Positions 15,745 through 29,942 of a stretch of 64,000 bases of DNA are shown one piece after another. The translations under genes were made by a program, and so were the position numbers. The DNA lies in assembly GCA_000697475.1 (NCBI GenBank), contig JNEU01001035.1, forward strand, positions 1-64,000, in the 5' to 3' direction. Source of the DNA: Lichtheimia corymbifera B2541 (lineage: Eukaryota > Mucoromycota > Mucoromycetes > Mucorales > Lichtheimiaceae). The notes below the pieces were generated by a model. The model made no database searches. It was not told the origin of the DNA and was given only the letters and a program-made list of their open reading frames with translations. Numbering within the stretch: the first letter of the stretch is position 1; each line of letters starts with the position of its first letter.

Positions 15745-18700
15745 ATGACACTTGACAAAGTAATGTGTAGCACGCTTGTTCTTGATTGAGTCATTGTCCT
15801 TCTCTTATCGTATATACTACCCACAGGTGGAGGAGTCAAACGATCGAGTAGCCATTCCCAAGCTTGCCGTGTCAAAGCTAGCCAAGAGTTATCACCATCG
15901 ATGTGAGAAGCATGTCAAGCTTGTCGCGTCCAAATCGAGTGCTGCATCAGGTGCGACGGCGACTGTGGGTCTATTGAAAGAAGCACACTTTCAGCGTGGT
16001 TATCAGTTTGAGGAACGAGTGGCAGAGAGTTATGGAGCAAAGCTTGTGGATCATACCCATACACCACCCAGCATGAGCAAGCAAGCCTTACGTGATGCAC
16101 AACCTGGCCAAGTCTTATACCAGCTGACCTTTGAGATGCCACCCAAGTTTTATCAAGAGGAAGCAGGAAACGCGTATCATCTAGGTCGTTTCATACCAGA
16201 TTTCTTGTTCGTTTACAAGGATACCTCATCCAGTACCGGCAAACGCATTTGTATCGTGGATGCCAAATCATCAAAGGCAATGAATACTTCTCATCAGGTA
16301 TTTATACAATCAAGATAAAAGCGTGCTTGAGAAAAAACTCATCGTTTATGTATAGTTTCAAGTAGCATCCTATGCCTATTTACTCGGCTACATTGTCAAA
16401 GACGTCCGCAATATTCGTATCGATGCTATCGGCGGCGTGCTTTTACCATTCAGCAATGAACCTGAGATGTTTCGTGTGGACCTCCTCTTGCCAAAGATCG
16501 AGCTATTTTACACGCGCGAATTACCCGACATTGTGCAGGATAAACAGCTTCATTGGCTGTTCAATAGCAAGTGCAAGAGTTGCGAGTTTGTCAACATATG
16601 TCGCGAAGATGCTTACGGGACACCAGGAGCCGTACCCTATCTCACTGAGGACCGCTTGAAGACGTTGTCACCGCCCGACGATATCAGTGACATTGAAGAT
16701 CTCGTTGGCCAGCTTTCATCATTAACCATCCAAGAAAAGCGAGAAAGGGCTGTTCCATCATTCATGGCATCTGAAACAGAATATGCGGATTATGCAGCGG
16801 CTTATCAAACCCAGAAACCGCAGGTAAGCAAGCATTTCTTAGCATCGGAACACCAAGTGAGCTGACAAGGGCGAGCATAGTTTCGTGGCAATCCCATTGT
16901 TACACTGGCAAAGACGAACGATCATGATATCTTCATCAGCCTTATGGTCGATCCAATGTATTCTCGCATGTGTGCCTATGTCATTTGTGTATACGACTTG
17001 CAATCAAAAACTTGGTGTGACGACCTCGGTGCATCTTCTCATGTCTCAGCAGCAGCACGATCATATTCACGATTCATCGAGTTGGATGTAAAGATGGTCC
17101 AAGACCTTGCCAAGGTGCTCTCGTACATGGAAGCCCATAAATCCCGCTGCACGATTTTTGTCTCATCCAATCAAGCCAAAGACCAAGTTCAGAAATGCTG
17201 TCTTCGCCTAACGACAATGGATATTACCGAGGACGACGAAGATGACATTGTGGATCAGGACACTGTTCAGAAAGCAATGGATTGTTTATTGGCCCTTTTC
17301 CAAGATTCCAAAATGCTTGCTATTCCTGGTATTGCCGATTTCCCTGCAAGTTTGGAACACAAAGTACTTGCACCTCTTGTTGTTGATGTCGAGCAGCTTG
17401 TACGTGAAAACGTGGCATTGGGTGTTCCTGGATTTTATTCACTCAAGAGCATGGCACGTTGGATGGCACCGAATCATGAGCCAAAAAGCGATGATGACCT
17501 GTACCAAGAATGGCACACGGCAGCGACCGACACCGTCATTGATGAGCTTCTCATGGCACAAGCTGACATGCTGCGTGCCATTGTCACCAAGTATCGGTCC
17601 CTGGCGTCTTATTATGAGGATATCACAGGAGACGAAGTTTACTGCATCGACAATTCACCTTTCATGTGGCCCAAGACTCAGCACTTTCAATCCAGTATAT
17701 TTGGCCGTCTTGCATTTTTCAAGATCATGGAATGTCTTTCAGGATGCAATAATGTACGTTCTTCACGCCTCTTGGATCTTGCCAGTACATCCTCTTCTTC
17801 TTCGGGAAATCACGGGATCAAATTGCAGTTCATGCGTTATGAGGTCATTCCCCAACCTACTCCAAAGAAACCCGACAACAAGCAATTCTTATGCTGGTTC
17901 AAGGCTATCCCAGAAGGACGAGTGCCTATCAAGATCTTGACTGACAGTCTTTCCAAAAACACCATGAGGGAATACATATTAGTGTGTGATGATCGCGAGG
18001 TACGGGCTTTTTCTTGTCGCAAGCGCAAATGTCATGTATGATTGTTAACTTTATTTCGTGTAGGGAAAGATGCAAGCGGTAAAGTTTCCGGATCTTGCAT
18101 TCCGCGGCAAGATGTTCTTCAAGTACGACATCAACTCTGTGGATGTGAATTCGGTGTCAGACAACGGTCTGAGTGTTGTATTGGAAGGATATACAGGATC
18201 ATCCAAGTTGGAAAAGGGTCACTACTATCGTCTCTACAAGCGTTACGTTGATTTCAACACGGATAAAATCCTTGAAGCCATGTCAGAAATTGACCAGCGT
18301 GAAAACAGCACATTTGAGGTTAGTTTCAACCAAACATCGTGATGTATTATGTACGAGAAGGGCTTATGTAGTGCATATTAGCAACTTGTTACCGATCCCA
18401 ATGCATGGGCTGATACACTATTGGACGATGAGGATGCTGTGTCTTCGGATGCACGAGCAACTGCTTTACGCCTTCGAGATGATTTCAAAATGTCACCATC
18501 GCAAAAGGATATATCTGCACAAATCATCCAGAAGCGTCTTCAAATCGTTTGGGGTCCACCCGTAAGTGCCAATGATAAAATCATACACACACACACACAC
18601 ACAGGATTACTCATGCATATATGTATATCCCAGGGATCTGGAAAGACGGAATTCTTAGCATTGTTCATCAACTGGTACATTATGCACCTCTTCAAGGAAA

Positions 18701-20385
18701 CATCCAGCAAGGACCGATTCATCATTGGTGTTACAGCATTCACTCGACATGCGATTATGAATTTATTGCAGCGGATTGCCACCGTACGACAACGACATTC
18801 TTGTACAGATTCATTTACTATCATCAGCATGAAAGGGTCTGACGATTCTCACGAGGTCAACACCAATGAAATGATACAATGCAAGGCGAAGGATTTGAAA
18901 AAGACCATCAAAAGCACAAGCAAGGGCCCATTGGTCGTGGGCGGCACCGTATGGGATTGGTACAAGGTCAAGAATGAATGGAGAACATGGAAAGGATGCA
19001 GCATGATGATCATTGATGAAAGCTCACAGGTTAGTAGTGTCGCATCTCGAAAAAGGAAAGGGATACCCTACCCAGGTTCAGGGGGTGTGTGGATGTGTGT
19101 GGTTGTTGAAAGGGGGTGGCCTGTACATGTGTGTGTGTGTGTGAAGGGGGTTGTTTAAGGGGGTGAGTATTATCCAGGTACAAAAAGTACTGACATCATT
19201 TATTGCAGTTGCTTGTATCAGATGCTGCAGTCGCTGTTGACTGTCTTAACCAAAAGCAAGGGCGTTTGATAATCGCCGGGGATCACATGGTATATTCAAT
19301 ATTCCCAGAATGGCAGTTTCTCTCTCTTGGCTCACCCCCCCGTTCTTGAATGCATTTTAGCAACTCGGCCCGATCCTACACAACAAGTATCCGAAATTAC
19401 CGGCCACCGATCCTTTATTATTTGGATCCATTCAGCAATGTCTGATGCGTACTGAGGATAACAAGGCCATCCCGCCCCAGGAATTTCTTTTGAGAAAAGG
19501 CACCACCCATGACTTTGGTCGTAACACCATTCAACTCAAAGATAACTGGCGTATGGTAAGCATATATTATACTTTTGCATATGATGATGATGGGGCTGAT
19601 TGTGTGTGTGTGTGTTAAATATAGAACGAGGAATTGAATTCGTTTTTCAAACAAGTCTACGGCGACGATTTAGCGGCACATTATCCAACACGCATCTTGC
19701 AGCATGATTGGCAAAAGTTAAAGATGGACAATGTATCACAACTTCAAGCTGCATTGGATCCCAAAAAATCAATCTCGCTCGTAAAAATCAACATGGGTGA
19801 CAAGGAGGTGGACGAGGAGACTGAAGAAGAGGTGGAAGCAAAAGTCATTGCGAAGCTTGTTCATGCTCATCTTACAACACGGGTTGATCCAGCTACCAGC
19901 AGCAGCAGCAAGAAGCCGCACGTGATGATTGTCACACCCCATCATCGTCAACGCGTCGCTGTGGAGCATCGGCTTGAACAATGGGGAGTAGCATCCAAAG
20001 GCCAGGTGACCGTGGACACTGTGGAAAAGATGCAAGGGCAGGAATCTGAGTTGGTGATTGCTTGCTTTGCCTTTAATGATGTGGGTGGCAACAAGATTGA
20101 TTTTCTCCTCGATTTCAAACGATGGAACGTAGCCATTTCGAGAGCACGGTAAGCACTTTTAGATCATGTCATGAAAAGTATGATGACTCATCCACGATTT
20201 CTAGATCAAAAGTCATTATCGTCACCACTGATTACATGCTCAACTTGCCCAAGAACAAAGGCCATAACGCGTTGGATCTTTTCGAGAAGCGGGAGAGTGC
20301 AGAGGGATGGGGTTTTGTGTGTCTCTTGCAAGATTGGGCGAAAAAAGCCAATGCAGTTGTAGATTGGTCAATAAACAGTGATTGA
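15745..20385 (+). CDS. Fe-S PD-(D/E)XK nuclease fused to UPF1-like superfamily 1 helicase
   Basis: Eleven exons (15745-15759, 15827-16297, 16356-16823, 16881-17999, 18064-18318, 18382-18561, 18634-19029, 19209-19289, 19361-19555, 19625-20148, 20205-20385) join in frame to 1,294 residues. The N-terminal domain is a RecB/Cas4-type nuclease. It has Pro129-Asp130 in GRFIPDFLF, Asp150-Ala-Lys152 in CIVDAKSS, then FQVASYAYLLG. Cys31 plus Cys235/Cys238/Cys244 (C-x2-C-x5-C) would bind a 4Fe-4S cluster. After a middle region (about 330-800) comes the helicase: GPPGSGKT (Lys840), IIDESSQ (964-968), AGDHMQLGP (991-999), VDTVEKMQGQE and RWNVAISRAR (1226-1235). The layout resembles bacterial TM0106-family nuclease-helicase fusions more than eukaryotic Dna2. 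All catalytic residues are present, so it is probably active on DNA or RNA. The pathway is unknown. The start at 15745 relies on a 67-nt intron; a TTG-led frame at 15776 has no ATG. Confidence 0.85.
18585..18603. repeat. (AC)n microsatellite in an intron
   Basis: An AC dinucleotide run inside the intron (18562-18633) that interrupts the Walker A codons of the nuclease-helicase gene. Confidence 0.85.
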
Positions 20386-20636
20386 TTTACATTTTTATAA
20401 CCATTTTATATATACGCATACAACAAAAAGAAGCGAGCAATTGATACAACAACAAAAAGTGGGAATGACAGAGGGGAAAAAGATTAAGTGTAAGGAAACA
20501 AGTATGACTATGGTGTGGTGGTGGGGGATAAGGGTATTACATGAGATGATGAGGATGGGTGAAGAGGATGATAATGATAATGGTGGTTTTCCTTCTTTTG
20601 TCTCTTTTTCATTCTCTGATTTTTCTCTCTACAAGT

Positions 20637-22204
<1,568 letters not shown>

Positions 22205-23567
22205 ATATAAAGAAAGAGAAATAGGAAAAGAAAGAGAAATAGGAAAAGAAAGTAGAATAATGAAGATGTGCTCGGTGGTGTGGTGCTTTAAATGCAATGA
22301 GAAAAGAGAAAGGGCAATAAAGCAGCGACACGGAGAACCTATGCAAGGATGCAAGGGGGTATTGTATCAGGTGGCTTATTGTAGTGCAGTGAAAAGTACC
22401 GGTAGCAAACGAAAAAGTAAAAAGGCACAAGGTATAGACTATTGTCGTCTTACGCCACTCATCAGCATATTGCAGCAGCAGCCGACGTTAGCATTGCACA
22501 CGATTGAAGAGGGGGCGTGGGGGGAAGGGAAAGGGCAAAGAGAGAAAACAGAAACTTCGCCTGGTCAAACGGCTTCCCACATCTGAAACAGATAAACAAA
22601 GCCTCTTATGGATTCATATCGCCCACCACCTTTTCCTTCATGCATCATATGCGCATCTCTAGAAAACCAGCTTAAACCTTGCTGCACTTTGTTGCGCGGC
22701 ATTAACCATTATCCCATTGATGCCCCGGTAAAACCACAGCGTATGCTCCACGTGTGCTTTTAAAAATAGGGCAGCACACCATTTCACCCGATCCAAACCC
22801 AAAGGCTGTTGCTTGAAAGTAGCCAAAAACTGGTCCGAGCGTGGTGATGGTGTGTTGTGTGTGCCGCATATCCGCCGAATCATTTTCTCTACCCCGATCC
22901 CATTCTCCGTCCCTGTTTCGTGGTTTACTCCTATACTGCAATCCAGATCGACCTATCCCTTTAACACACGAGCCATGCGATCGATGATACAACCCAACAT
23001 ACATTTTCCCCCAATCATTATCGTCATTGTCCCTCTCCACCTCGGCTCTTTTTTTCCCTCAAGCAAATACCAGACATCCGGTCCCAATCCTGAGATGAGT
23101 GTATGTGTGTATATATTTTGACAACTTTTTACTTGCAACATAGGATGCATAATAGCTATCATTTTATAACCACTAAGATATAATCATCTATAGAAGATGA
23201 TGAATAAAGATGTGTGTGTGTTAAAGATATTCGCCACATGACAACAATGGACAATGGGTATTTTCTTTGCTTTTGGAGTTTATCGCTTTGCTTCCTTTTA
23301 AATACAACCACGTACCCAACCCAGTGTTTTCTCTCTTCTACGATCAAGCAGCGAATGATTCAACAAACACGCGCAAAATCGTGGGCAAACTGAGCAATGG
23401 AATAATTGCCGTACACACCTTTCTTCCAGCAATCTGCTTTTGCTACATTGCCTGGTGCTGCTATTGTCTGTTTTCATTATTCCTTTTTGTATTTCTTGAT
23501 ACATTAGCATTTTCAGAACGAGACGAACCACGAACCAACGCCCTTCGTTCGTCTCCTCTAGAGCTAC
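22205..23567. promoter_or_regulatory. Divergent intergenic region, forkhead / glucan synthase
   Basis: A region of 1.36 kb with no gene seen. The small open frames on both strands are without motifs or splice-consistent extensions. It must contain both promoters. An 18-base direct duplication lies at 22212-22250 beside the forkhead start. The 100 bases before the FKS start contain pyrimidine-rich tracts. Confidence 0.55.
22212..22250. repeat. 18-bp direct tandem duplication
   Basis: The unit GAAAGAGAAATAGGAAAA occurs twice back to back, followed by a partial third copy, immediately upstream of the forkhead ATG on the minus strand. It is probably in the 5' leader. Confidence 0.85.
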
Positions 23568-26500
23568 ATGTCTAATAATAATCGACACCACTCGCAGGGT
23601 TCTGATCAGCCAACCACGGCACAATCAACACGCCCATCATTTTCTGTTGACACAACAGATAATGAACCCACACCTAGACCGAGCCGTGCATCATTAACAG
23701 CAGCTGAACGGCCTAGCAATGATACAGGTCGTTCTCGGTCGCGTCCTACAGCACCTTCTTCACCTTACGATGCAATAAGAGAAGATGAACATCATCATCC
23801 TCAACATCCATCACAACAACAACAACGAGGTGACTTTCCAGAAATAAGAGCTTATTATGCAAAGTAAATTTATTACGAATGGTGGTGGTGTCTATCTATA
23901 CATTAACTAACCCATGGATTGATTATATAGCATGTCACGTCCTCGGTCAGCCGTCAGTGCATCACCAGTCCCATCATCACCTTTGGCGTATCATGGTAAA
24001 AAAGAGAGAAACAACAAATCAAGAGAATGCAAAGGACTAAAATGATATATTTATATCTATGTAGGCAATAACAGTGGTGGTGGTGCTAGTGGAAAACGCC
24101 GAGCTGATCGGAGACAGCAGCGACTTAGCAATGTGCATCTTGATGATCAGCAATCTGAATACGAGAGTGCGTATGAATCACGTACCAATTTAGGCGATAC
24201 CACCACTGCTTCTGTTGGTGGTGCCAATGGACAACGGGATGATTCGTATGCGATTGATGTGTTGAGTCATTTAATGTCGGGTGGTGGTGACGAAGGAAGA
24301 TATATGCGCTATGCGACGTCAGCTGATTCGATGCTTGCATTGTTGGAGAGCAAACGATTCAAGAGCAAATTACTAAGTGAAAGCAATCAATCCATGCACG
24401 ATGCATCTGCACAAAGCAATAGTCATCAACCCAAGAATACCCTGATTGGATACACTGATCAAGCACCCTATTCTTCCTGGGGTCCCGATGATGCCCTGCC
24501 CGCTTCTCTTGGTGAAATTGAACGCATATTCCATGCTCTCGCCCAAAAGTTTGGTTTCCAACGCGACAATGTACGCAACATGCTGGATCACCTCATGGTC
24601 ATGCTCGATTCGCGCTCATCCCGCATGAAGCCGCAGCAAGCGCTCGACACATTACATGCTGACTACATTGGTGGTGAAGGGGCCAACTACCGTCGCTGGT
24701 ATTTCGCTGCTGAAATGGATATCATGGATATGAAAGAAAAAAAGGACCAGTCTGTTGCTGAAGCCGACGATCAAGACGACGATGACGAAGCAAAGCGATT
24801 GGACAAGGCAATGGAGCGATGGAAGCAGCAAATGCGGTCGTTATCCAACGAGGAAAAGGTGCGAGATTTGGCTCTGTATTTGATGATTTGGGGCGAAAGC
24901 GCAGTGGTGCGTTACACACCCGAGACATTATGCTTCTTGTACAAAATATGCAGCGACTACTATGTACAAGCCGAATGCCCCGATGCAGAAGAAGGTGCCT
25001 TTTTGGATAACGTGGTGACGCCCTTGTATCGCTTTTTTCGAGACGAGATTTACGAGGTCATCAATGGCAAGCTGGTCAAACGAGAAAAGGATCACGACAA
25101 GATCATTGGCTATGATGATGTCAATCAATTCTTTTGGAGCCCTTCTTGCATGAGTCGTACCGTGTTGGCCGACAGCAAAACGACACTCGATAGTATGCAA
25201 CCTCATGAGCGATATCCTATGCTCAAAGACGTCGATTGGAAACGCACATTTCGGAAGACCTACAAAGAAAAGCGCACATGGATGCATGCGTCTATCAACT
25301 TTGCTCGTGTTTGGATCATCCATATTGTATCCTTTTGGTACTACATTAGTGCCAACGCACCTGCTCTTTATCTCAGCGAAGACAAGGAAATTGCCGATCA
25401 AGAAGGGTCCGTCCAATGGTCCATTGTGGCTCTGGGTGGCGCTATTGCATCCCTGCTTATGCTGATAGGATCCTTTGCAGAGTATTCCTATCTGCCAATG
25501 ACCTGGGCTAATGCCAAGGGTATCACACGACGCATCATGTTTCTCATTCTGCTCTTGATTCTCAATGCGGGTCCTACCGTGTACTGTGTCATGATCGATC
25601 GAACAAGCCAGATATCTAAGTTGGTAGCCGTCATTCAATTGCTACTGAGTGTCGCTACAACACTCTATCTCGCCATCACACCCACTTCTCAGTTATTCAT
25701 GCGTCGCAAAGACAAGTCACGTGCAACATTGGCATCAAGCAGCTTCACTGCCAACTTTCCTCCCCTCAAGCGGATTGATCGTATCATGTCAGTATCACTC
25801 TGGGTCTGTGTTTTCACTTGCAAGATGCTTGAATCCTACTTTTTCTTGGCCCTGTCGTTCAAGGATCCTATGAAGGTCATGAGCAAGATGCACATTGAAA
25901 ACTGCAGTGACAAGATTATCGGTTCCAAACTGTGTTCCACCATGCCCGATATCACTTTGGCTCTCATGTTTTTCATGGATCTCTTTTTGTACTTTTTGGA
26001 TACGTATCTCTGGTACATTATCTGGAACACCATCTTTTCGGTGGCACGCTCGTTTTATCTTGGCATCTCCATTTGGTCTCCATGGCGGAACATCTTTTCT
26101 CAATTGCCCAAGCGTATCTTTGTCAAGCTATTGGCCACATCCGACATCCAGATCAAGTATAAGCCAAAGGTGCTGGTTTCTCAAATCTGGAATGCCATTG
26201 TCATCACCATGTACAGAGAACATCTTATCACTGTCGATCATGTCCAACGCATGTTATATCAACAGGTATGTGTGTTTTTAATCAATCCTTGATAATGTTG
26301 ACTCATCATCTTTATGATAGGAAACCAACCCTGAAGATGGCCGTCGTACGTTAAAGCCTCCCACTTTTTTCGTCTCGCAAGAGGATACGGCATTCAAGAC
26401 CGAGTATTATCCACAACACAGTGAAGCTGAAAGACGTTTCCATTTCTTTGCTCAAAGCTTGACCACCCCGATGCCACAATCAAGGCCCGTGGAATGTATG

Positions 26501-29500
26501 CCAACATTCACTGTGCTTACTGTAAGTGATCTCTCTTTCTCTCCCTCATATGATTCATCCTCATCTAACAAACACTCTACTTTTAGCCCCATTATGGTGA
26601 AAAGATCTTGTTATCATTGCGTGAAATCATTCGTGAGGAAGATCAAAACACGCGAGTGACATTGTTGGAATACTTGAAGCAGCTGCATCCAGTGGAATGG
26701 GAGAACTTTGTCAAGGATACCAAGATCATGGCGGATGAAGCTGGCGTGAACGAGAATGATCCTAGTGCATCTGTATTATCCGATATGACTGAGAAGGATT
26801 CTGACAAGAGCAAGATCGATGATTTGCCATTTTACTGCATTGGGTTCAAGTCAGCCAAGCCGGAATACACATTGCGCACTCGTATTTGGGCGTCCTTGCG
26901 AGCTCAGACACTTTATCGTACAGTGTCAGGCTTTATGAATTATCGAAAGGCCATCAAGCTCTTGTATCGTGTGGAGAACCCCGACACTGTGCATAGCTAT
27001 CACAATGATTCGGATAAGCTTGAACGTGACCTTGACAACCTGTCCCATCGCAAGTTTAGGTTCTTGGTTGCCATGCAACGCTATGCCAAATTCTCACGTG
27101 AGGAAGCTGAGGATGCCGAGTTGCTGTTCAAGGCCTATCCCAATTTACAAGTTGCCTATGTTGAAGAAGTGCCACCTGAAAAGGAAGGCGACGAGGTGAC
27201 GTTTTACTCAGCGTTGGTGGATGGTCAATGTGAAGTGATGGAGAATGGCAAGCGTAAACCCAAGTACCGTGTGCGGCTTCCTGGTACTCCCATTTTGGGT
27301 GATGGCAAATCAGACAATCAAAACCATGCCTTGATATTCTACCGTGGCGAGTTTTTACAATTGATTGATGCCAACCAAGACAACTATTTGGAAGAATGCT
27401 TAAAGATCCGCAACATCTTGGGTGAATTTGAGCATTTGGGTACATCGAATGTATCGCCTTACTCTGGATCTGCCAAAGAAAAGGGAGGTGCCCCTGTAGC
27501 CATTGTGGGCGCACGTGAATACATCTTTTCGGAAAATATCGGTGTGCTCGGTGATGTGGCAGCTGGCAAGGAACAAACATTTGGTACGCTCACGCAACGC
27601 ATCATGGCCAAGATTGGTGGCAAGCTGCACTATGGCCATCCTGATTTCTTGAATGCCATCTTTATGACGACCCGTGGTGGTGTCAGCAAAGCTCAAAAGG
27701 GATTGCACTTGAATGAAGATATCTATGCTGGCATGAATGCATTTACACGTGGTGGTCGCATCAAGCACACTGAGTACTTTCAATGTGGCAAAGGACGTGA
27801 TTTGGGCTTTGGTTCTATCCTCAATTTTACCACAAAGATTGGCACTGGCATGGGTGAACAAATGCTTTCTCGCGAATACTATTACATTGGTACACAGCTT
27901 CCCTTGGATCGGTTCCTCACATTCTACTATGCACATCCTGGGTTCCACATTAACAACATTTTCATCATGCTGTCAGTGCAGATGTTTATGCTTGTGCTAC
28001 TGTTTATTGGTGCCATGGGTGCTACGCTGACGATCTGTGAATTTGATGCCGGTGCTCCAGAAGATGCTCCGTTGACACCAGAGGGATGTTATAACCTGGT
28101 TCCAATCTTTGAATGGGTCAAGCGTTGTATTTTATCCATCTTTGTGGTTTTCTTTGTCTCATTCCTGCCGCTCTTTTTGCAAGAGTTGACAGAACGTGGA
28201 TTCTGGCGTAGCATCACGCGTCTTGGCCGTCATTTCATGTCGCTTTCACCCTTGTTTGAGATCTTTGTCACACAAATCTACATGAACTCGGTGCTTCAAA
28301 ACTTGGTGTATGGTGGCGCACAGTACATTGCTACCGGTCGAGGATTTGCAACATCACGACAACCGTTTTCATTGCTATATTCAAGATTCTCCAATTCAAG
28401 CATATACTCTGGTGCACGCTGTTTCCTCATTATGACGTTTGCATCGATGGCGGTATGGATCCCACATCTGGTCTACTTTTGGTTTACGGTGATTGCACTC
28501 TTGATTTCGCCTTTTATTTTCAATCCAAATCAATTTGCATTGGTGGACTTTTTGTTGGATTATCGTGAGTTTATGAGATGGATGTCACGAGGCAATTCCA
28601 AGACCCACAAGAATTCATGGATTAATTACTGTCGCATGTCGCGTTCACGGATCACGGGATACAAGCGTCGGCACAAGAAACAAAATGGAAATGTGGCTAC
28701 CATTGGTGATCTGCCACGAGCTCGTATTGGAACCATCTTTTTCTCAGAAATCATTTTACCGTTCCTCTATGCTGTTCTTTGTCTCATCCCCTACCTCTTT
28801 GTCAAGAGCTTTGACCCCGAGGACAGCAACCAGCCCAATGTCCGACAAAGTGGTCTTTTGCGTATCGGTGTCTTATCACTAGCCCCTGTGCTCATGAACG
28901 CTGGTGCATTGATGATGTTTTTCTTTGTGTCGTTATTCCTTGGTTCCGTGCTTAGCTTATGCTGTGCCAAATTTGGATCCGTCATTGCTGCCATTGCACA
29001 TGCATGGGCCGTGTTTAGCCTGGTGATTATGTTTGAAGCTCTTATGCTGCTTGAACAATGGCATATACCCACCGTCGTCCTGGGTGTTGTCGCCATGATT
29101 GCATTACAACGCTTTGTCCTTCGCGTGCTCACCGTTTTATTCCTGACGCGTGAATTCAAGCATGATGAAGCTAACCGGGGTTGGTGGACTGGCAAGTGGT
29201 ATGGACGAGGGGTAAGTGTCTCATAACGTATATGCTATATTTGGAGGTACTCATTGTTCTTTTTTTTTTTTATTTCATTCAACTTTAGCTTGGATGGCAT
29301 GGTAAGTGAAAAAGAGGAGTCGTTAAAGGAAACATGGATTTGCTAACAATTATAATAGCTATTTCACAACCGCTTCGTGAATACCTTTGCAAGATTGTAG
29401 AAATGAGCGAGTTTGCTGCCGACTTTGTGCTGGGCCACATTATCCTCTTTGTTCTTTCCATCTTTTGCCTTATTCCGTACATTGACACGGCTCATTCATT

Positions 29501-29702
29501 GATGCTCTTTTGGCTGAGACCCAGCAAGCAAATACGCCCACCCATTTGGACCTTTAAGCAGCGACGTCAACGTAGGAGGATTGCCATCTCTTATGGTCTA
29601 CTCTTTTTCGCCATGTTTATCCTTTTCGCGGGTCTTATTGCAGGCCCTCTTGTTGTTGGTCCAAGTTTGAAGCTTATCAACCCAAGAAAACTCCCAATCT
29701 AA
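23568..29702 (+). CDS. FKS1: 1,3-beta-D-glucan synthase catalytic subunit (FKS family, GT48)
   Basis: This enzyme polymerises UDP-glucose into cell-wall 1,3-beta-glucan at the plasma membrane under Rho1 control, and is the echinocandin target. Seven exons (23568-23863, 23931-23995, 24065-26265, 26321-26521, 26587-29211, 29289-29301, 29359-29702) join in frame to 1,914 residues. The sixth exon is only 13 nt. A disordered Ser/Pro/His/Gln N-terminus is followed by the FKS1 domain ([34 protein letters not shown]). Next come the first membrane block, the large cytosolic glucan synthase domain ([18 protein letters not shown] segment and [19 protein letters not shown]) and the C-terminal membrane block. 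The hot-spot 1 equivalent reads FLALSFKDP (25843-25869), and hot-spot 2 reads EWVKRCIL (28111-28134). The antisense open frames opposite this gene are shadows. Confidence 0.97.
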
Positions 29703-29942
29703 TGCTATTCATTCGCCTACATTATACACACACGCCTATATTCCTCCACTTCACCACTAGTAGATGCTAGTCTGTGCCATTAATATATTTCATGCACCTC
29801 ATCAACGTGTTTTCGATTCGCTTTTTCTGCATATATTCTTATATCATCTCTCACACAAACTTCTTGTAATAAAAAAAAAACTCCAAATATCCAAAATGGT
29901 GGTGTAATGCAAACTTTTTATATATGTACAGCAGACGTCTTC

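Noticed and set aside
24928..27948. Long minus-strand open frames opposite FKS (24928-25638, 27400-27948)
   Set aside because: They are antisense shadows of a highly conserved coding exon, with no start context, introns or family match.
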